Positions 34,147 to 42,917 of a DNA stretch of 64,000 nucleotides are shown in pieces. The DNA comes from an uncultured Brachybacterium sp. (GTDB lineage Bacteria; Actinomycetota; Actinomycetes; Actinomycetales; Dermabacteraceae). The stretch spans positions 186,001-250,000 of the forward strand of contig NZ_CANMSY010000003.1 of NCBI RefSeq assembly GCF_947500705.1, in the 5' to 3' direction. Under the pieces are notes generated by a model that worked only from the letters and a program-made list of their open reading frames with translations, ran no database searches and was not told the origin of the DNA. The first letter of the stretch is position 1. Every line of letters starts with the position of its first letter. The position numbers and the translations under genes are program-made.

Positions 34147-34280
34147 GTCCCAGGGGTGGACGGGGCTCTGGCGCTCCGCCGCGACGGCGCGAAGAGGTGC
34201 CGGGAAGAGAACCGACGCCGTGGGCGTTGTGCCAGCAGGTGCTGCTCCGACCGGTGCCGCCACTCCACGAAAGGTGCTCC

Positions 34281-35261
34281 ATGCCTGTCCCGCTCTCGAT
34301 CCTCGACCTCGCCACCGCCGCCCGTGACCAGAGCGTGGCGCAGGCGCTGGAGGGCACGGTCGCTCTGGCCCGGAAAGCGGAGGAGACCGGGTACGGGCGG
34401 GTCTGGTACGCCGAGCACCACAACATGGCCTCGATCGCCTCCTCCGCCACTGCGGTGCTGATCGCCCATGTCGCCGCGCACACCAGCACCATCCGACTCG
34501 GAGCGGGCGGCATCATGCTGCCCAACCATGCCCCGCTGGTGATCGCTGAGCAGTTCGGCACCCTCGAGACCCTCCATCCCGGGCGGATCGACCTGGGACT
34601 GGGCCGCGCGCCGGGCACCGACCAGAACACGATGCGCGCGCTGCGCCGCAGCGGCGCCACGGCCGATTCCTTCCCCGAGGACGTCGTGGAGCTGCAGGCC
34701 TACCTGCGCGGTCAGTCCCGGATCCCGGGTGTGAACGCCTATCCGGGCAAGGGCACCGACGTCCCGCTGTTCATCCTCGGCTCCTCGCTGTTCGGTGCGA
34801 GCCTGGCCGCCGTGCTCGGCCTGCCCTACGCCTTCGCCTCGCACTTCTCCCCCGGCGCGCTGCACGAGGCAATCGCGCTGTACCGCCGCGACTTCCAGCC
34901 CTCCGAGCAGCTCGATGCGCCCTATGTGATGGCGGCGTACAACGTCATCGCCGCCGACGACCAGGCCGACGCCGAGCGCCAGCAGCACGAGATGATGCGC
35001 AGCCGGGTGGCGCTGCTGCTGCAGCCGGGCACTGAGTACACCGACGAGCAGGCCGATGAGCTGCTCGCTGCTCCCCAGGCCCGGCACCTGCACGAGATGG
35101 CGACCTACAGCGCCGTCGGCACCCCGGACACGGTCCGGGCCCAGGTCACCGAGTTCGCCGAGCAGACCGGCGCGGACGAGCTGATCATCGCCCACCAGGG
35201 ACCGCGGGTGGAGCAGCGGCTTCGCTCCGCCGAGCTGCTGGCCGAGGCGTGGATGGGCTGA
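34281..35261 (+). CDS. LLM class flavin-dependent oxidoreductase
   Basis: This 326-residue protein has the bacterial luciferase-like TIM barrel. Diagnostic blocks are [19 protein letters not shown] at the N-terminus, [19 protein letters not shown] near residue 45 and [19 protein letters not shown] near residue 72, followed by ERF-like [14 protein letters not shown]. It is the single-component group that uses reduced FMN. The substrate is unknown. AAAGGTGCTCC precedes the ATG. The gene is divergent from nirC and followed after 36 bases by an NAD-dependent epimerase-like gene. Confidence 0.92.
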   Translation: MPVPLSILDLATAARDQSVAQALEGTVALARKAEETGYGRVWYAEHHNMASIASSATAVLIAHVAAHTSTIRLGAGGIMLPNHAPLVIAEQFGTLETLHPGRIDLGLGRAPGTDQNTMRALRRSGATADSFPEDVVELQAYLRGQSRIPGVNAYPGKGTDVPLFILGSSLFGASLAAVLGLPYAFASHFSPGALHEAIALYRRDFQPSEQLDAPYVMAAYNVIAADDQADAERQQHEMMRSRVALLLQPGTEYTDEQADELLAAPQARHLHEMATYSAVGTPDTVRAQVTEFAEQTGADELIIAHQGPRVEQRLRSAELLAEAWMG

Positions 35262-35297
35262 GTGTCGCCGGCCGCGCCGAGGATGCAGTATGAGCAC

Positions 35298-36137
35298 ATG
35301 AGAATCGCAGTGACAGGTGGCTCCGGCAAGCTGGGACGTTCGGTGGTGCGCGACCTCCGCGACCGGGGGCACCAGGTGGTGAACCTCGACCGGGCCGGCG
35401 AGCGCGGCCCCGGGTTCGTGCAGATCGATCTGCGTGACGCCGGTCAGGTGCTCGACGCGCTCACCGGCATCGACGAGCAGTCCCCGCAGGGATTCGACGC
35501 GCTCGTGCACCTCAGTGCGATCCCCGCACCGGGCCTCGCCACGAACTCGTCGACGTTCCAGAACAACATGCTCAGCACCTACAACGTGCTCACCGCTGCG
35601 CTCAAGGCGGGGATCCGCAACGTCGTCACCGCCTCGAGCGAGACGGTGCTGGGCCTGCCCTTCGACACCCCGCCGCCGTACATCCCGGTGGACGAGGAGT
35701 ACGAGGCCCGGCCCGAGTCCCACTACTCGCTGTCCAAGCACCTCGAGGAGCAGCTCGCGATCCAGCTGTGCCGCTGGCACCCGGATCTGAAGATCATCGC
35801 GCTGCGCTTCTCGAACGTCATGGACGAGGAGGACTACGCCCGCTTCCCCGACTTCGACGCCGACGCCACCGCCCGCAAGTGGAACCTGTGGGGCTATGTG
35901 GACGGCCGCGACGCCGCCCAGGCCGTGCGCCGCTCCCTCGATCACGCCCAGGCCGGCTCCGACCGCTTCATCGTCGCCGCGGCCGACACCGTCATGACCC
36001 GCGACAACCGCGAACTCGTCGCCGAGGTGTTCCCGGAGGTCCCCGTGCACGGAGACATCGCCGGCAACGGCACCCTGCTCTCAATCGACAAGGCCCGGCG
36101 CGTGCTCGGGTACGCGCCGGAGCACTCCTGGCGGTAG
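35298..36137 (+). CDS. NAD(P)-dependent epimerase/dehydratase-like protein (extended SDR)
   Basis: This 279-residue protein starts MRIAVTGGSGKLGRSVVRDL, an extended-SDR Rossmann motif, and has the catalytic YSLSK at about residue 149 with Ser in TASSETVLG. ALRFSNVMDEEDY and a substrate domain with WNLWGYVDGRDAAQAVR follow. Such enzymes act on nucleotide sugars or uronic acids; uronate dehydrogenases look alike. CAGTAT, ending 6 bases before the ATG, could be a -10 box, so the gene may have its own leaderless promoter rather than depend on the flavoprotein gene. Confidence 0.88.
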   Translation: MRIAVTGGSGKLGRSVVRDLRDRGHQVVNLDRAGERGPGFVQIDLRDAGQVLDALTGIDEQSPQGFDALVHLSAIPAPGLATNSSTFQNNMLSTYNVLTAALKAGIRNVVTASSETVLGLPFDTPPPYIPVDEEYEARPESHYSLSKHLEEQLAIQLCRWHPDLKIIALRFSNVMDEEDYARFPDFDADATARKWNLWGYVDGRDAAQAVRRSLDHAQAGSDRFIVAAADTVMTRDNRELVAEVFPEVPVHGDIAGNGTLLSIDKARRVLGYAPEHSWR

Positions 36138-36207
36138 TCGCTTCGACGGCCGACGGGAGGGGGCGTGCTCCCGGCCCGCCGACCGACTCGGCGTCCCGCC
36201 CTCGGTC

Positions 36208-36657
36208 TCACCCCTGCGGGAAGAACCTCTCGCGCAGCAGCTCGGACTGCGCGGCGTTCCCGTTGCGCCGATCGAGCGCTGCGGCGATCTCGCGCGCGTC
36301 CTCACGGAGCCGCGGCCCGCGCTCGTCGGCCGGCACGTTCTCGAGCAGGACCCGCGCCGCCCCGACGAAGGTATCGAGGTGGGTGGGGTCCCCCGGAGTG
36401 GTGCCCGCGAGAGCCGCGTCCACCACCCACCCCAGCGCCGCCGGGACCTGGGCCGCGACCGCGAGCAGCACCGACCGCGGGAGGTCCCCAAACTCCTCGA
36501 GGTCCCGATCGACCCGCTCGAGCTGAGCGACGGCGGCAGCGGCGGCTTCTCCCGCAGGCATCCCCTCTCGCCGCGCCGCCCAGACGCTCCAGGTGAGTGC
36601 CGCGCATCGCTGGGCAACCAGGCGGTTTACCAGTTCTACGGGCTCGACATGGGACAC
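36208..36657 (-). CDS. hypothetical protein whose N-terminus copies NirC
   Basis: This 149-residue helical, soluble protein has no membrane segment and no family I recognise. Its first 25 residues (VSHVEPVELVNRLVAQRCAA) track the NirC start ([20 protein letters not shown]), after which similarity stops. The upstream 126 bases also copy the nirC leader. The rest is Ala/Glu/Arg-rich (GEAAAAAVAQLERVDRDLEE) and ends SELLRERFFPQG. A GTG start is chosen because it aligns with the nirC ATG. The gene may be a chimera made by duplication of the nirC 5' end. Confidence 0.55.
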   Translation of the reverse strand: MSHVEPVELVNRLVAQRCAALTWSVWAARREGMPAGEAAAAAVAQLERVDRDLEEFGDLPRSVLLAVAAQVPAALGWVVDAALAGTTPGDPTHLDTFVGAARVLLENVPADERGPRLREDAREIAAALDRRNGNAAQSELLRERFFPQG

Positions 36658-36783
36658 GGCGGCGTCCGACACGAGGAGGGACTGAGCATGTCTCCTGCGC
36701 CTGCAACGGGGTGCGGCCATCCTGAGTCCTCTTCATCCTAAGAAGAAGGGCAGAGAGCCGCCGTGATCTTCCTCTAATATGCC
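36658..36783 (-). repeat. copy B of the nirC leader
   Basis: This is a gapless relative of 34021-34146 at the same distance from its start codon. The core with CGCCTGCAACGGGGTGCGGC is nearly identical, but several paired positions of the predicted stem are broken, suggesting decay or a different role. Confidence 0.6.
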
Positions 36784-37195
36784 AAATCGAAGTACATAGA
36801 GGCTTGGCGAGGCGATGAGAAGGCGAACACCATGCCCTTAGCGGCGCCGGAATAGCCGCCGCGGAACATCTTCACCCATGGCAAACCCCTATTCAATCAA
36901 GTGCAAACTCTAGGCATGCGTCAAAGCACACCACCCTCCTCCTCGGTCAGGTTGCGCATTTTCTCGTCCTGGGCTGCGGGCATCCTCGACGACCAACAGC
37001 TCGCCACACCGCTCCTGCCCAGTCGCCATGGCGGACACGAGAAACTCCCTACCCGCCATGAGGGCCGAAGCGGTACTCTAGGCAGCATCTGGCACTCCGC
37101 CCCCTCTCCCACGTGGTTGGCTTAGCAGCAAAGAAGCCTTACCGCGGAGAATGCTTCAGTGAAAATCCGAGCGGCGCCACCCGCCCAAGATCAAG
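36784..37195. other. gene-free stretch, left edge of the low-GC island
   Basis: No convincing gene, tRNA or IS end was found in about 410 bases. GC content falls visibly compared with the left side. A short inverted repeat GCGGCG/CGCCGC occurs at 36841-36862. The promoter of the AAA gene should lie near its right end, but no clear -35/-10 pair stands out. Confidence 0.5.
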
Positions 37196-38959
37196 ATGCG
37201 GATGACTATAGAAATGTTCTATTTTGGCGAGCACGCAGCCCCTGTGACCAAATGGCGAGTCGAAGGATTCAAAGGAATAGAGAGTGCCGAAACGCCACTC
37301 GAAGGAACAAACTTCTTGTCCGGAATAAACTCCTCGGGAAAATCTTCGTTACTACAGTCTCTCCTCCTGCTTGCCCAAAGCTCCTCTCGCGACATCATCC
37401 TAAATGGTACAATCCTGAGACTTGGCAATCATTCAGACGTCGTGAACGAATCAAGCAACCACATCGTTCTCGAGTGGGAGCTCGACCAATCTCAGCCAGA
37501 CCGGATTGAGCGCCCCGCACGTATGCGCGAAACTATCGTCACGCGAATCCATTTACGCGGCCCAAAACTGCCAGCCCAACCCGAGACCCCACCGCTGTCA
37601 GTGAGCGAAGTGGAGATCCTCGCTAACGGCGCGCAGATATTCCATGCAAGCACGCATCGGGTTGAACTAAAGACTCGCGAAGCGAACAATCCGAATGGGG
37701 CGTGGGGCCAAGCCCTTCTTCGGGTAAAGAGCATTGAGGGAAAGAAGGCCCCAGGCCGCACCTTCGTCACTTTCAGCGGCTTTTATCCTCATCACGCGAT
37801 TCACAAGTTTGACGCCTCTAGGCTCGTCGAAGAAGTCCTAAAGAAGCTCGCTGCATCGCGCGAGTCCGACTCCAACGTCACAGCATTCGAGATATACGAT
37901 GCAATTCATGAGCTCCGCGAGAATGCTAGATTTCGCGCGCCCGGCGAGAATCTCGACGGCATCAGTCGAGAAGTTTTCGAGATCACAAATGAATTGCTCG
38001 AAAAGCCGCTAGAAGAACTCAGCGAAACATCTCGGGAAAAGGTGGTGAATGTCGTTCAAAAGCTCTCGAATATTGTCGCCGAAGATGGGTATATAGTATT
38101 CCCAATGATGTTCTCGCCCGAACAGGCGCCACTCTTCGGTCGCCGATCAATGATTCGCACGGCAGCAATCCGTCAGGAATACCGCCATGCGTGGGATACG
38201 CTGCAAGCCGCATTTACCAGCCTGAAGCGGCTCGCGGACTCTATCGCATACCTCGGTCCGCTTCGCGAAGAGCCAAAGGTACTCTCTTCGACCGGCGGCC
38301 GAAACCCAGTGGTCCCTGTCGGCATTCGCGGTGAATATACAGCAGATTACCTGCTACGAAACATGAAGACAGCAGTTGCATTCATCGACCCCGATGGGAC
38401 AAAGCAAACCTCTCCACTTAGAGAAGCAGTTGGGACATGGGCTGCCTGGCTGGGAGTTGGCGACTCGGTCGACGTCGTAGACCGAGGCAAACTGGGGAGA
38501 GGGTTAACCGTCCGGGTCAACGGCAAAGAAAGAGATCTGACCACTATCGGAGTGGGGGTCAGCCAACTCCTCCCCGTTATCACGATTGCACTAAGTGTGC
38601 CCCCGAACAGTTTGGTAATGCTGGAGCAACCCGAGCTCCACCTCCATCCTGCAGTTCAAAGCAGACTCGCAAATTTTTTCTTCAGTGCACGGCCCGACGT
38701 GTCAATGATAATTGAAACACATTCTGAATACTTAATAACGCGGGCCCGAAGGATCGCCATTGAGCCTCAGGAATCTGGACGTGAAGTTTCATTCTTATTT
38801 GCGCACCCGTCCGAATTTGGTAGCAGAATCGCTGCCCTTCAGTTGGGGCCGCTAGGAGATATTTCGGAGTGGCCTGCAGGTTTCTTTGATACGCAAGACA
38901 AGGAGGGGCGGGATCTCATCCTCGCCCTCGCCAAGAGGCGTGGGGGCCGGTTCGCATGA
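37196..38959 (+). CDS. AAA family ATPase, DUF3696 type
   Basis: This 587-residue protein is an SMC/OLD-like ATPase with no TOPRIM domain. Walker A is GINSSGKSS (residues 43-51); an inserted helical region fills 60-340; the signature-like IGVGVSQLLPVI is at 451-462, Walker B with catalytic Glu is LVMLEQPELHLHP (473-485), and the switch His is in ETHSEYL (507-513). The C-terminus, ISEWPAGFFDTQDKEGRDLI, matches DUF3696. These ATPases are frequent in anti-phage and mobile islands. The start is uncertain: ATG at 37196, 37202 or 37214, or GTG at 37244 before the family core. Codon use is AT-richer than neighbours. Its stop overlaps the next start (ATGA), so the two products probably work together. 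Confidence 0.85.
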   Translation: MRMTIEMFYFGEHAAPVTKWRVEGFKGIESAETPLEGTNFLSGINSSGKSSLLQSLLLLAQSSSRDIILNGTILRLGNHSDVVNESSNHIVLEWELDQSQPDRIERPARMRETIVTRIHLRGPKLPAQPETPPLSVSEVEILANGAQIFHASTHRVELKTREANNPNGAWGQALLRVKSIEGKKAPGRTFVTFSGFYPHHAIHKFDASRLVEEVLKKLAASRESDSNVTAFEIYDAIHELRENARFRAPGENLDGISREVFEITNELLEKPLEELSETSREKVVNVVQKLSNIVAEDGYIVFPMMFSPEQAPLFGRRSMIRTAAIRQEYRHAWDTLQAAFTSLKRLADSIAYLGPLREEPKVLSSTGGRNPVVPVGIRGEYTADYLLRNMKTAVAFIDPDGTKQTSPLREAVGTWAAWLGVGDSVDVVDRGKLGRGLTVRVNGKERDLTTIGVGVSQLLPVITIALSVPPNSLVMLEQPELHLHPAVQSRLANFFFSARPDVSMIIETHSEYLITRARRIAIEPQESGREVSFLFAHPSEFGSRIAALQLGPLGDISEWPAGFFDTQDKEGRDLILALAKRRGGRFA

Positions 38960-39810
38960 TTGCCGTCGTTGATGCGCGGGTGTTACTCCACAGCGAATGC
39001 TCGGATTCGACGGTGGAGAGCGACGATGAGTTCTTTGAAAGATTCGCGGGGTGGCTTGCTTCTGGTCACGAGTTGACAATCGGGCCCGGCGGATGCGATT
39101 TCATTCTCTCGCAGTACACTGAGTTCGGATATCCGAATGCTGCACCAACGATCAATATTCCAGAGGGGTCTTTCGAAGTCCGAGGTCAGATCGACCGAAT
39201 GCTCACTCGCTCACTGAATACAACGTCAGCGAATCAGCCGGTCACCGCATTCATTCCTCAAATCGTTCGCCCGAAATATCTGGGCGGAGACGAATCGCAA
39301 CTTGCGATAACTCTAGATGTAATATATGCCTCCAGGGAAGAGCTAACCTTTATAGCGTCCTCGAGTGGGCATTGGGACGGGGCTGAAAGCAATGTTTCTT
39401 TAGAAGACGGAAGTATCTCGGAACTACTATGCGATCCAAATCTCGGGCTAGCCTCGGCCTCCAGGGCAGCCGTCGCTGAAATTTTTGCGTCCACTCGACT
39501 TTTCATTGTCGGGGGACAAAAGAACCTTCCCTTGGTTCAAAAACTGAAGGATAGCGGCGTTCCCGAGGATGCAATAAATTGGATTGAAATCGACCGATCG
39601 ACATCGCCGAAAATTATTAAAAGGCGCCTCTCTGGCCTTAAGCGGGACACAGACCTTGTTGCATGCTGGACAGGCCAAATAGGTCACGACGGATCGAAGC
39701 ACGTTGAGGTTTCATGCACCAAAAGCGGCGCAAGTCATCTTGGGTCGCAAAGTGCGTCCGATTTATACTCCGCGATCCTGCAGTGGGCGAAGGATAAACT
39801 ATCCACTTAG
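38956..39810 (+). CDS. putative effector: possible PIN-like N-terminus plus DUF2325-like C-terminus
   Basis: This 284-residue protein is translationally coupled to the AAA ATPase. Residues 181-276 (RLFIVGGQKNLPLVQKLKDS, TDLVACWTGQIGHDGSKHVE, SQSASDLYSAILQ) follow the DUF2325 pattern: a hydrophobic strand ending in GG, an 'SH/GH' turn and a closing Ser-rich helix. Residues 1-150 may be PIN-like: Asp6 after the first strand (IAVVDARVLL), acidic residues 22-26, Asp112/Glu113 in GGDESQLAITL and Asp141 after a strand (FIASSSGHWD). The PIN idea is inference from spacing only. Low GC content matches the ATPase gene. Role unknown; an RNA or DNA cleaving effector gated by the ATPase is my working guess. 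Confidence 0.7.
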   Translation: MIAVVDARVLLHSECSDSTVESDDEFFERFAGWLASGHELTIGPGGCDFILSQYTEFGYPNAAPTINIPEGSFEVRGQIDRMLTRSLNTTSANQPVTAFIPQIVRPKYLGGDESQLAITLDVIYASREELTFIASSSGHWDGAESNVSLEDGSISELLCDPNLGLASASRAAVAEIFASTRLFIVGGQKNLPLVQKLKDSGVPEDAINWIEIDRSTSPKIIKRRLSGLKRDTDLVACWTGQIGHDGSKHVEVSCTKSGASHLGSQSASDLYSAILQWAKDKLST

Positions 39811-39841
39811 TTGTTGCGGGACAGGCCCAGCTTGCGCAATT

Positions 39842-40112
39842 CTAGAGTGTCAGCGCGTTAAGAATGCGGCGGGCATCGTCGGTGGATACGGGCTTCGCGG
39901 TGATCTCCTGGCCGGCCAGAGGGGTGATGACCTCCTACAGCAGGCGGAAAGTCTGGACTCTTCTCTGGATGCTGAACCCGGTCGGCATAGAATCCCAGCG
40001 CCGTCAGGACGGACGCCAGGTTTCCAACAGCACGCGAGAGCGCTTCGACTGCACCACCGCGGACCACGGATCTGAAGATAGTCCCAGTTCAAGAGCTTGC
40101 TGGCCGACATGA
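39842..40112 (-). pseudogene. broken gene of unknown identity
   Basis: Gene-like segments occur in successive frames on the minus strand: MSASKLLNWDYLQIRGP, then ALSRAVGNLASVLTALGFYA, then ITPLAGQEITAKPVSTDDAR ending ILNALTL. At least two frameshifts separate them. The GC content is higher than in the preceding gene. I do not recognise the parent family. It fits decayed mobile-element cargo. Confidence 0.4.
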
Positions 40113-40173
40113 ATCGTCTCCCGCCCGTCACTGATCAACGCGGGCAGCTCGTCCTTGGTATGCGCGGAACTTT

Positions 40174-40330
40174 GACTGGGAGTCCGTCAGCGAGGTCGAG
40201 CTCGCCAAGATGGGCTGGGTTCCACTGGTGGAATAGGTCCCGGCTCCACGAAGCTCTCGACTACCGCACCCCCGCAGCGGTCGAAGCGGCCTACACTCAT
40301 CCCACGACGACCGCGCCCGCGACCGTCTAG
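40174..40330 (+). pseudogene. C-terminal remnant of an IS3-family transposase (OrfB)
   Basis: The stretch reads DWESVSEVELAKMGWV in one frame, then after an extra T near 40220 continues HWWNRSRLHEALDYRTPAAV and ends TTTAPATV at TAG. This is the standard end of IS3-type integrase domains (W-N-x-x-R-L-H-x-x-L-x-Y-x-T-P). The catalytic DDE residues upstream are gone. It marks past insertion in the island. Confidence 0.75.
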
Positions 40331-40334
40331 CCAC

Positions 40335-40357
40335 GGAACGAAACCCAGGGCGCTTCA
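40335..40357. mobile_element. probable right end of the decayed IS3 element
   Basis: GGAACGAAACCCAGGGCGCT, starting 4 bases after the transposase stop, resembles actinobacterial IS3 terminal repeats. No matching left end was found, so the element is truncated. Confidence 0.35.
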
Positions 40358-40520
40358 TAGGTCCACGGCTACCGGAACGACTACGTCTAAGCCTTGGAAC
40401 GCCGCCCACGCCCCCGCACGAAAGGCCTCCCAGCTGCCGATTGAGGTCTCCGAACTCGTCTACTCCGGCGTCGAAAATGCTAATCACGCCGCGATGGGAT
40501 ACCCCTGAAGACCCGGCACA

Positions 40521-41474
40521 TCATCGCTTGAAGAGAATGTCTGGTGGACGATGCGGCGGCACGGGAGCCGCGAGAAAGTTGTCGAAGCGTTGAGCAAGAA
40601 GGGCCGCATCCGGCAACAAAGACCTTCTCCTAGGGAGAAAGCGCAGACTCTGCCCATGCGCGTCCTTCAGCCCGTGCTCATAGACCGGGCCATCACTCGC
40701 TTCAAGAATGTCGTCGCGCAGGACAACCCTGTACTCCGGCGACACTCCCAGCAGGTCATGATCGTACGCCGAATGATGAATCTTGCAAAGTGCCAATCCG
40801 TTCGGAACGCTGGCAATCCCGTCCGGTTCCTTGTCAGCGACGATGTGCGCGGCGTCGAGAAGTTCTGCCCTCGGCATGCCGCAAATCGCGCACTGAGTCT
40901 CGTAGGCTCGAATGACTCGCTGACGAAAAACCGGCTGGTGAATCCTTTGGCGAACGGTTCCTTCGCGATACGACTTGACTAACTCTGACGACTCTGCCCC
41001 TACAGCCGCCGTCTCCCACTGGTCGTTGAGGTCTACGACGAACTGATGCTTCTCCTGCTCCTCCGCAACAAGGAAGATCGGGAAGATCGCCCTGAACTCT
41101 CCGGGCGCGACGCCCCAGAACCAGATCATCGGAAGCTTTTGCGTCATCGAATTGCGCAACGCGCGGTTGCTCGGATGGTCGTGGTCTTTGCCCTGCCACT
41201 GGTAACGCAGCAGACCGTCGGGGCCGGGAGCATCGTCGTAAGGTCGTTCCCTCCCATCCTCACGATACGTCGTCGTGATCGTCCATGCGGTACCAAATCC
41301 TCGCGAGGAATGGATGCCGCGCTGACGGTCTTTGAGAGGCCTACGCACTCCCTGGAAAGAAAATCCTTCAGCCAGCTCTATGTAGTGGACACTCAGTTCG
41401 CCGTCACGCGTCCGTTCGCGAAGCCAGTTCATGGACGCGTTACGAAGCTCGAGGTCTTCGATCGAAGGCAGCAT
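40521..41474 (-). CDS. HNH endonuclease with possible SRA-like N-terminal domain
   Basis: This protein (317 residues from the chosen start) has a C-terminal HNH module: C195-x-x-C198 (CAICGM), His210 in LDAAHIVAD, Asn225 in VPNGLALC, then C230 and H233/H234 in KIHHSAYD. Residues 38-150 (GFSFQGVRRPLKDRQRGIHS, RPYDDAPGPDGLLRYQWQGK, NRALRNSM) resemble the GI-YDD-G-N-AL order of SRA domains that read modified cytosine. The pair would make a modification-dependent (type IV-like) restriction enzyme. The SRA match is by eye only. The start is unsure: ATG 41474, GTG 41495 or ATG 41543. It lies at the right side of the island. Confidence 0.8.
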   Translation of the reverse strand: MLPSIEDLELRNASMNWLRERTRDGELSVHYIELAEGFSFQGVRRPLKDRQRGIHSSRGFGTAWTITTTYREDGRERPYDDAPGPDGLLRYQWQGKDHDHPSNRALRNSMTQKLPMIWFWGVAPGEFRAIFPIFLVAEEQEKHQFVVDLNDQWETAAVGAESSELVKSYREGTVRQRIHQPVFRQRVIRAYETQCAICGMPRAELLDAAHIVADKEPDGIASVPNGLALCKIHHSAYDHDLLGVSPEYRVVLRDDILEASDGPVYEHGLKDAHGQSLRFLPRRRSLLPDAALLAQRFDNFLAAPVPPHRPPDILFKR

Positions 41475-41606
41475 CGGGCTATCGTTCCACGACACCTCGT
41501 TCTTGCCTACTTTCCTTCCGTAGTGACCGCGAGCGTGCCGCATCTGTCACAGCGCACCAAGAACGCCTCGGCCAGTAAGCCAGGGCCCGCCGTTCAAGCC
41601 AGCCAG

Positions 41607-42917
41607 TCACTCCGCATTACTCCGCTCCCCCGTCCCGATCACCCCGAATACCCACATTCCCACCACCGGCAGCAACACCCACCACCAGGTCACGCCGTTC
41701 TCCCCCACCACGCCCACGTTCGCCATCACCGCGAGCCCGGCGATCACGGTGACGGCGGCGAGAATCGGCTTCCACTGCGGCGGCGCCGGCCTGTCGTTGG
41801 CCCGCGGCATCTCGAACCTACCCATCACCAGCACCACCACCCCTGTCAGCGCCAGCAGCACCAGTGCCCACAGCGGCCGGGTCGCCCACCACGCCTCGCT
41901 CAGCGGCTCGGGCAGCGGCGCCCGCGCGTCGAGCGCGAGCAACAGGTGCGCGAGACCCACCATCACGGTGAGGTGCCACAGGAACCAGGTCATGATCCGC
42001 TGGTTCACGAGCACGGTGACGAACCACAGCCGTGGCCAGCGCAGCAGCGCGGTCAGCGGCTTCTCGAGCAGCAGCACCAGCCCGGCCTGAAGCATCCCGA
42101 GGAACGCCATCGTCACGCGGGTAGGGCTCGAGTTCGAGATCTCGTCGGCGGAAGAGGTGATCATCGAGACCGGGTACGGGCCCACCAGCACGAGCAGCAG
42201 CAGGCCCACCAGGCCGATCGCGGCGAGCAACAGACGTCGGCCTGACCCCGCGAGCCGGCCATCGAGCCAGGCGTAACCAACCTGGTGGAACGCCGCCCAC
42301 ACCAGCAGGTAGTTCGGGTAGCCGAGCAGTGGCTGATCCGTGACGATGCTGAGGGCGTCCACGGCGCCGGCGAGCGCGATGCCGCCGATGATCGACCACC
42401 AGCCGAACCGCTCCCACAGCACCAGGCACGGTGGGGCGACCAGGATGACCATCAGATAGGCGGCGAGGAACCAGGTGGGGATCAGCGCCATCTGCGAGGC
42501 CAGCTGCACGGTCGCGTGCGGGGCCCCGGCGGCGACGGCGACCACGCCGATCACCAGCCAGGCCAGCAGCAGCGGGATCAGCGGGATACCGAGGCGGCGC
42601 AGCCTTGTCCGGAGCCACTGCGCGTACCCCACGTCTTTCCGTCGTGCGGAGCGCCAGGAGAGGGCATTGGAGTAACCGCCCACCAGGAAGAAGATCGGCA
42701 TCACCTGAAACACCCAGGTCAGCGGGTGGGTCCAGGCGGCGCCGTCGAGCACGCCGTGGGGCAGGATCCCGCCGTCGGCGTCGATCGCGATGATCGTCCA
42801 GTGCCCGAGCACCACCACGGTGATCGCGGCGGCGCGCAGGAAGTCGACGACGCGGTTGCGGGTCTTCGGGGTGGCGGCGTCCACCTTCTGAGCGCGGCTC
42901 ATGCCCGTGGTCGTCAT
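41607..42917 (-). CDS. acyltransferase family membrane protein (acyltransferase 3 type)
   Basis: This 436-residue integral membrane protein has about ten to twelve segments. It starts with a short cytoplasmic tail, then RVVDFLRAAAITVVVLGHW, in which Arg and the catalytic His of acyltransferase-3 proteins are present. MPIFFLVGGYSNALSWRSAR near residue 75 is the second family block. Such proteins O-acylate cell-surface sugars or other substrates using acyl-CoA from the cytosol. GC content is back to the chromosomal norm, so the island ends before it. Confidence 0.88.
   Translation of the reverse strand: MTTTGMSRAQKVDAATPKTRNRVVDFLRAAAITVVVLGHWTIIAIDADGGILPHGVLDGAAWTHPLTWVFQVMPIFFLVGGYSNALSWRSARRKDVGYAQWLRTRLRRLGIPLIPLLLAWLVIGVVAVAAGAPHATVQLASQMALIPTWFLAAYLMVILVAPPCLVLWERFGWWSIIGGIALAGAVDALSIVTDQPLLGYPNYLLVWAAFHQVGYAWLDGRLAGSGRRLLLAAIGLVGLLLLVLVGPYPVSMITSSADEISNSSPTRVTMAFLGMLQAGLVLLLEKPLTALLRWPRLWFVTVLVNQRIMTWFLWHLTVMVGLAHLLLALDARAPLPEPLSEAWWATRPLWALVLLALTGVVVLVMGRFEMPRANDRPAPPQWKPILAAVTVIAGLAVMANVGVVGENGVTWWWVLLPVVGMWVFGVIGTGERSNAE

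Noticed and set aside
36658-36720. In-frame N-terminal extension (MAAPRCRR...) of the gene at 36208 and the matching extension of nirC
   Set aside because: NirC proteins begin at the MSYVQ-type start with a good ribosome site; the extension is leader sequence.
36302-36736. 144-residue minus-strand frame with a DGRTPLQA segment shared with the nirC leader
   Set aside because: The sharing comes from the duplicated leader DNA; substitutions are not biased to silent positions and the rest of the frame is antisense to nothing conserved.
36921-37112. 63-residue minus-strand frame before the AAA gene
   Set aside because: No ribosome site, no conserved pattern, Cys/Arg/Ser-rich composition.
37159-37509. 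116-residue frame overlapping the AAA gene start
   Set aside because: Out of frame with the ATPase, no motif, and ends inside it.
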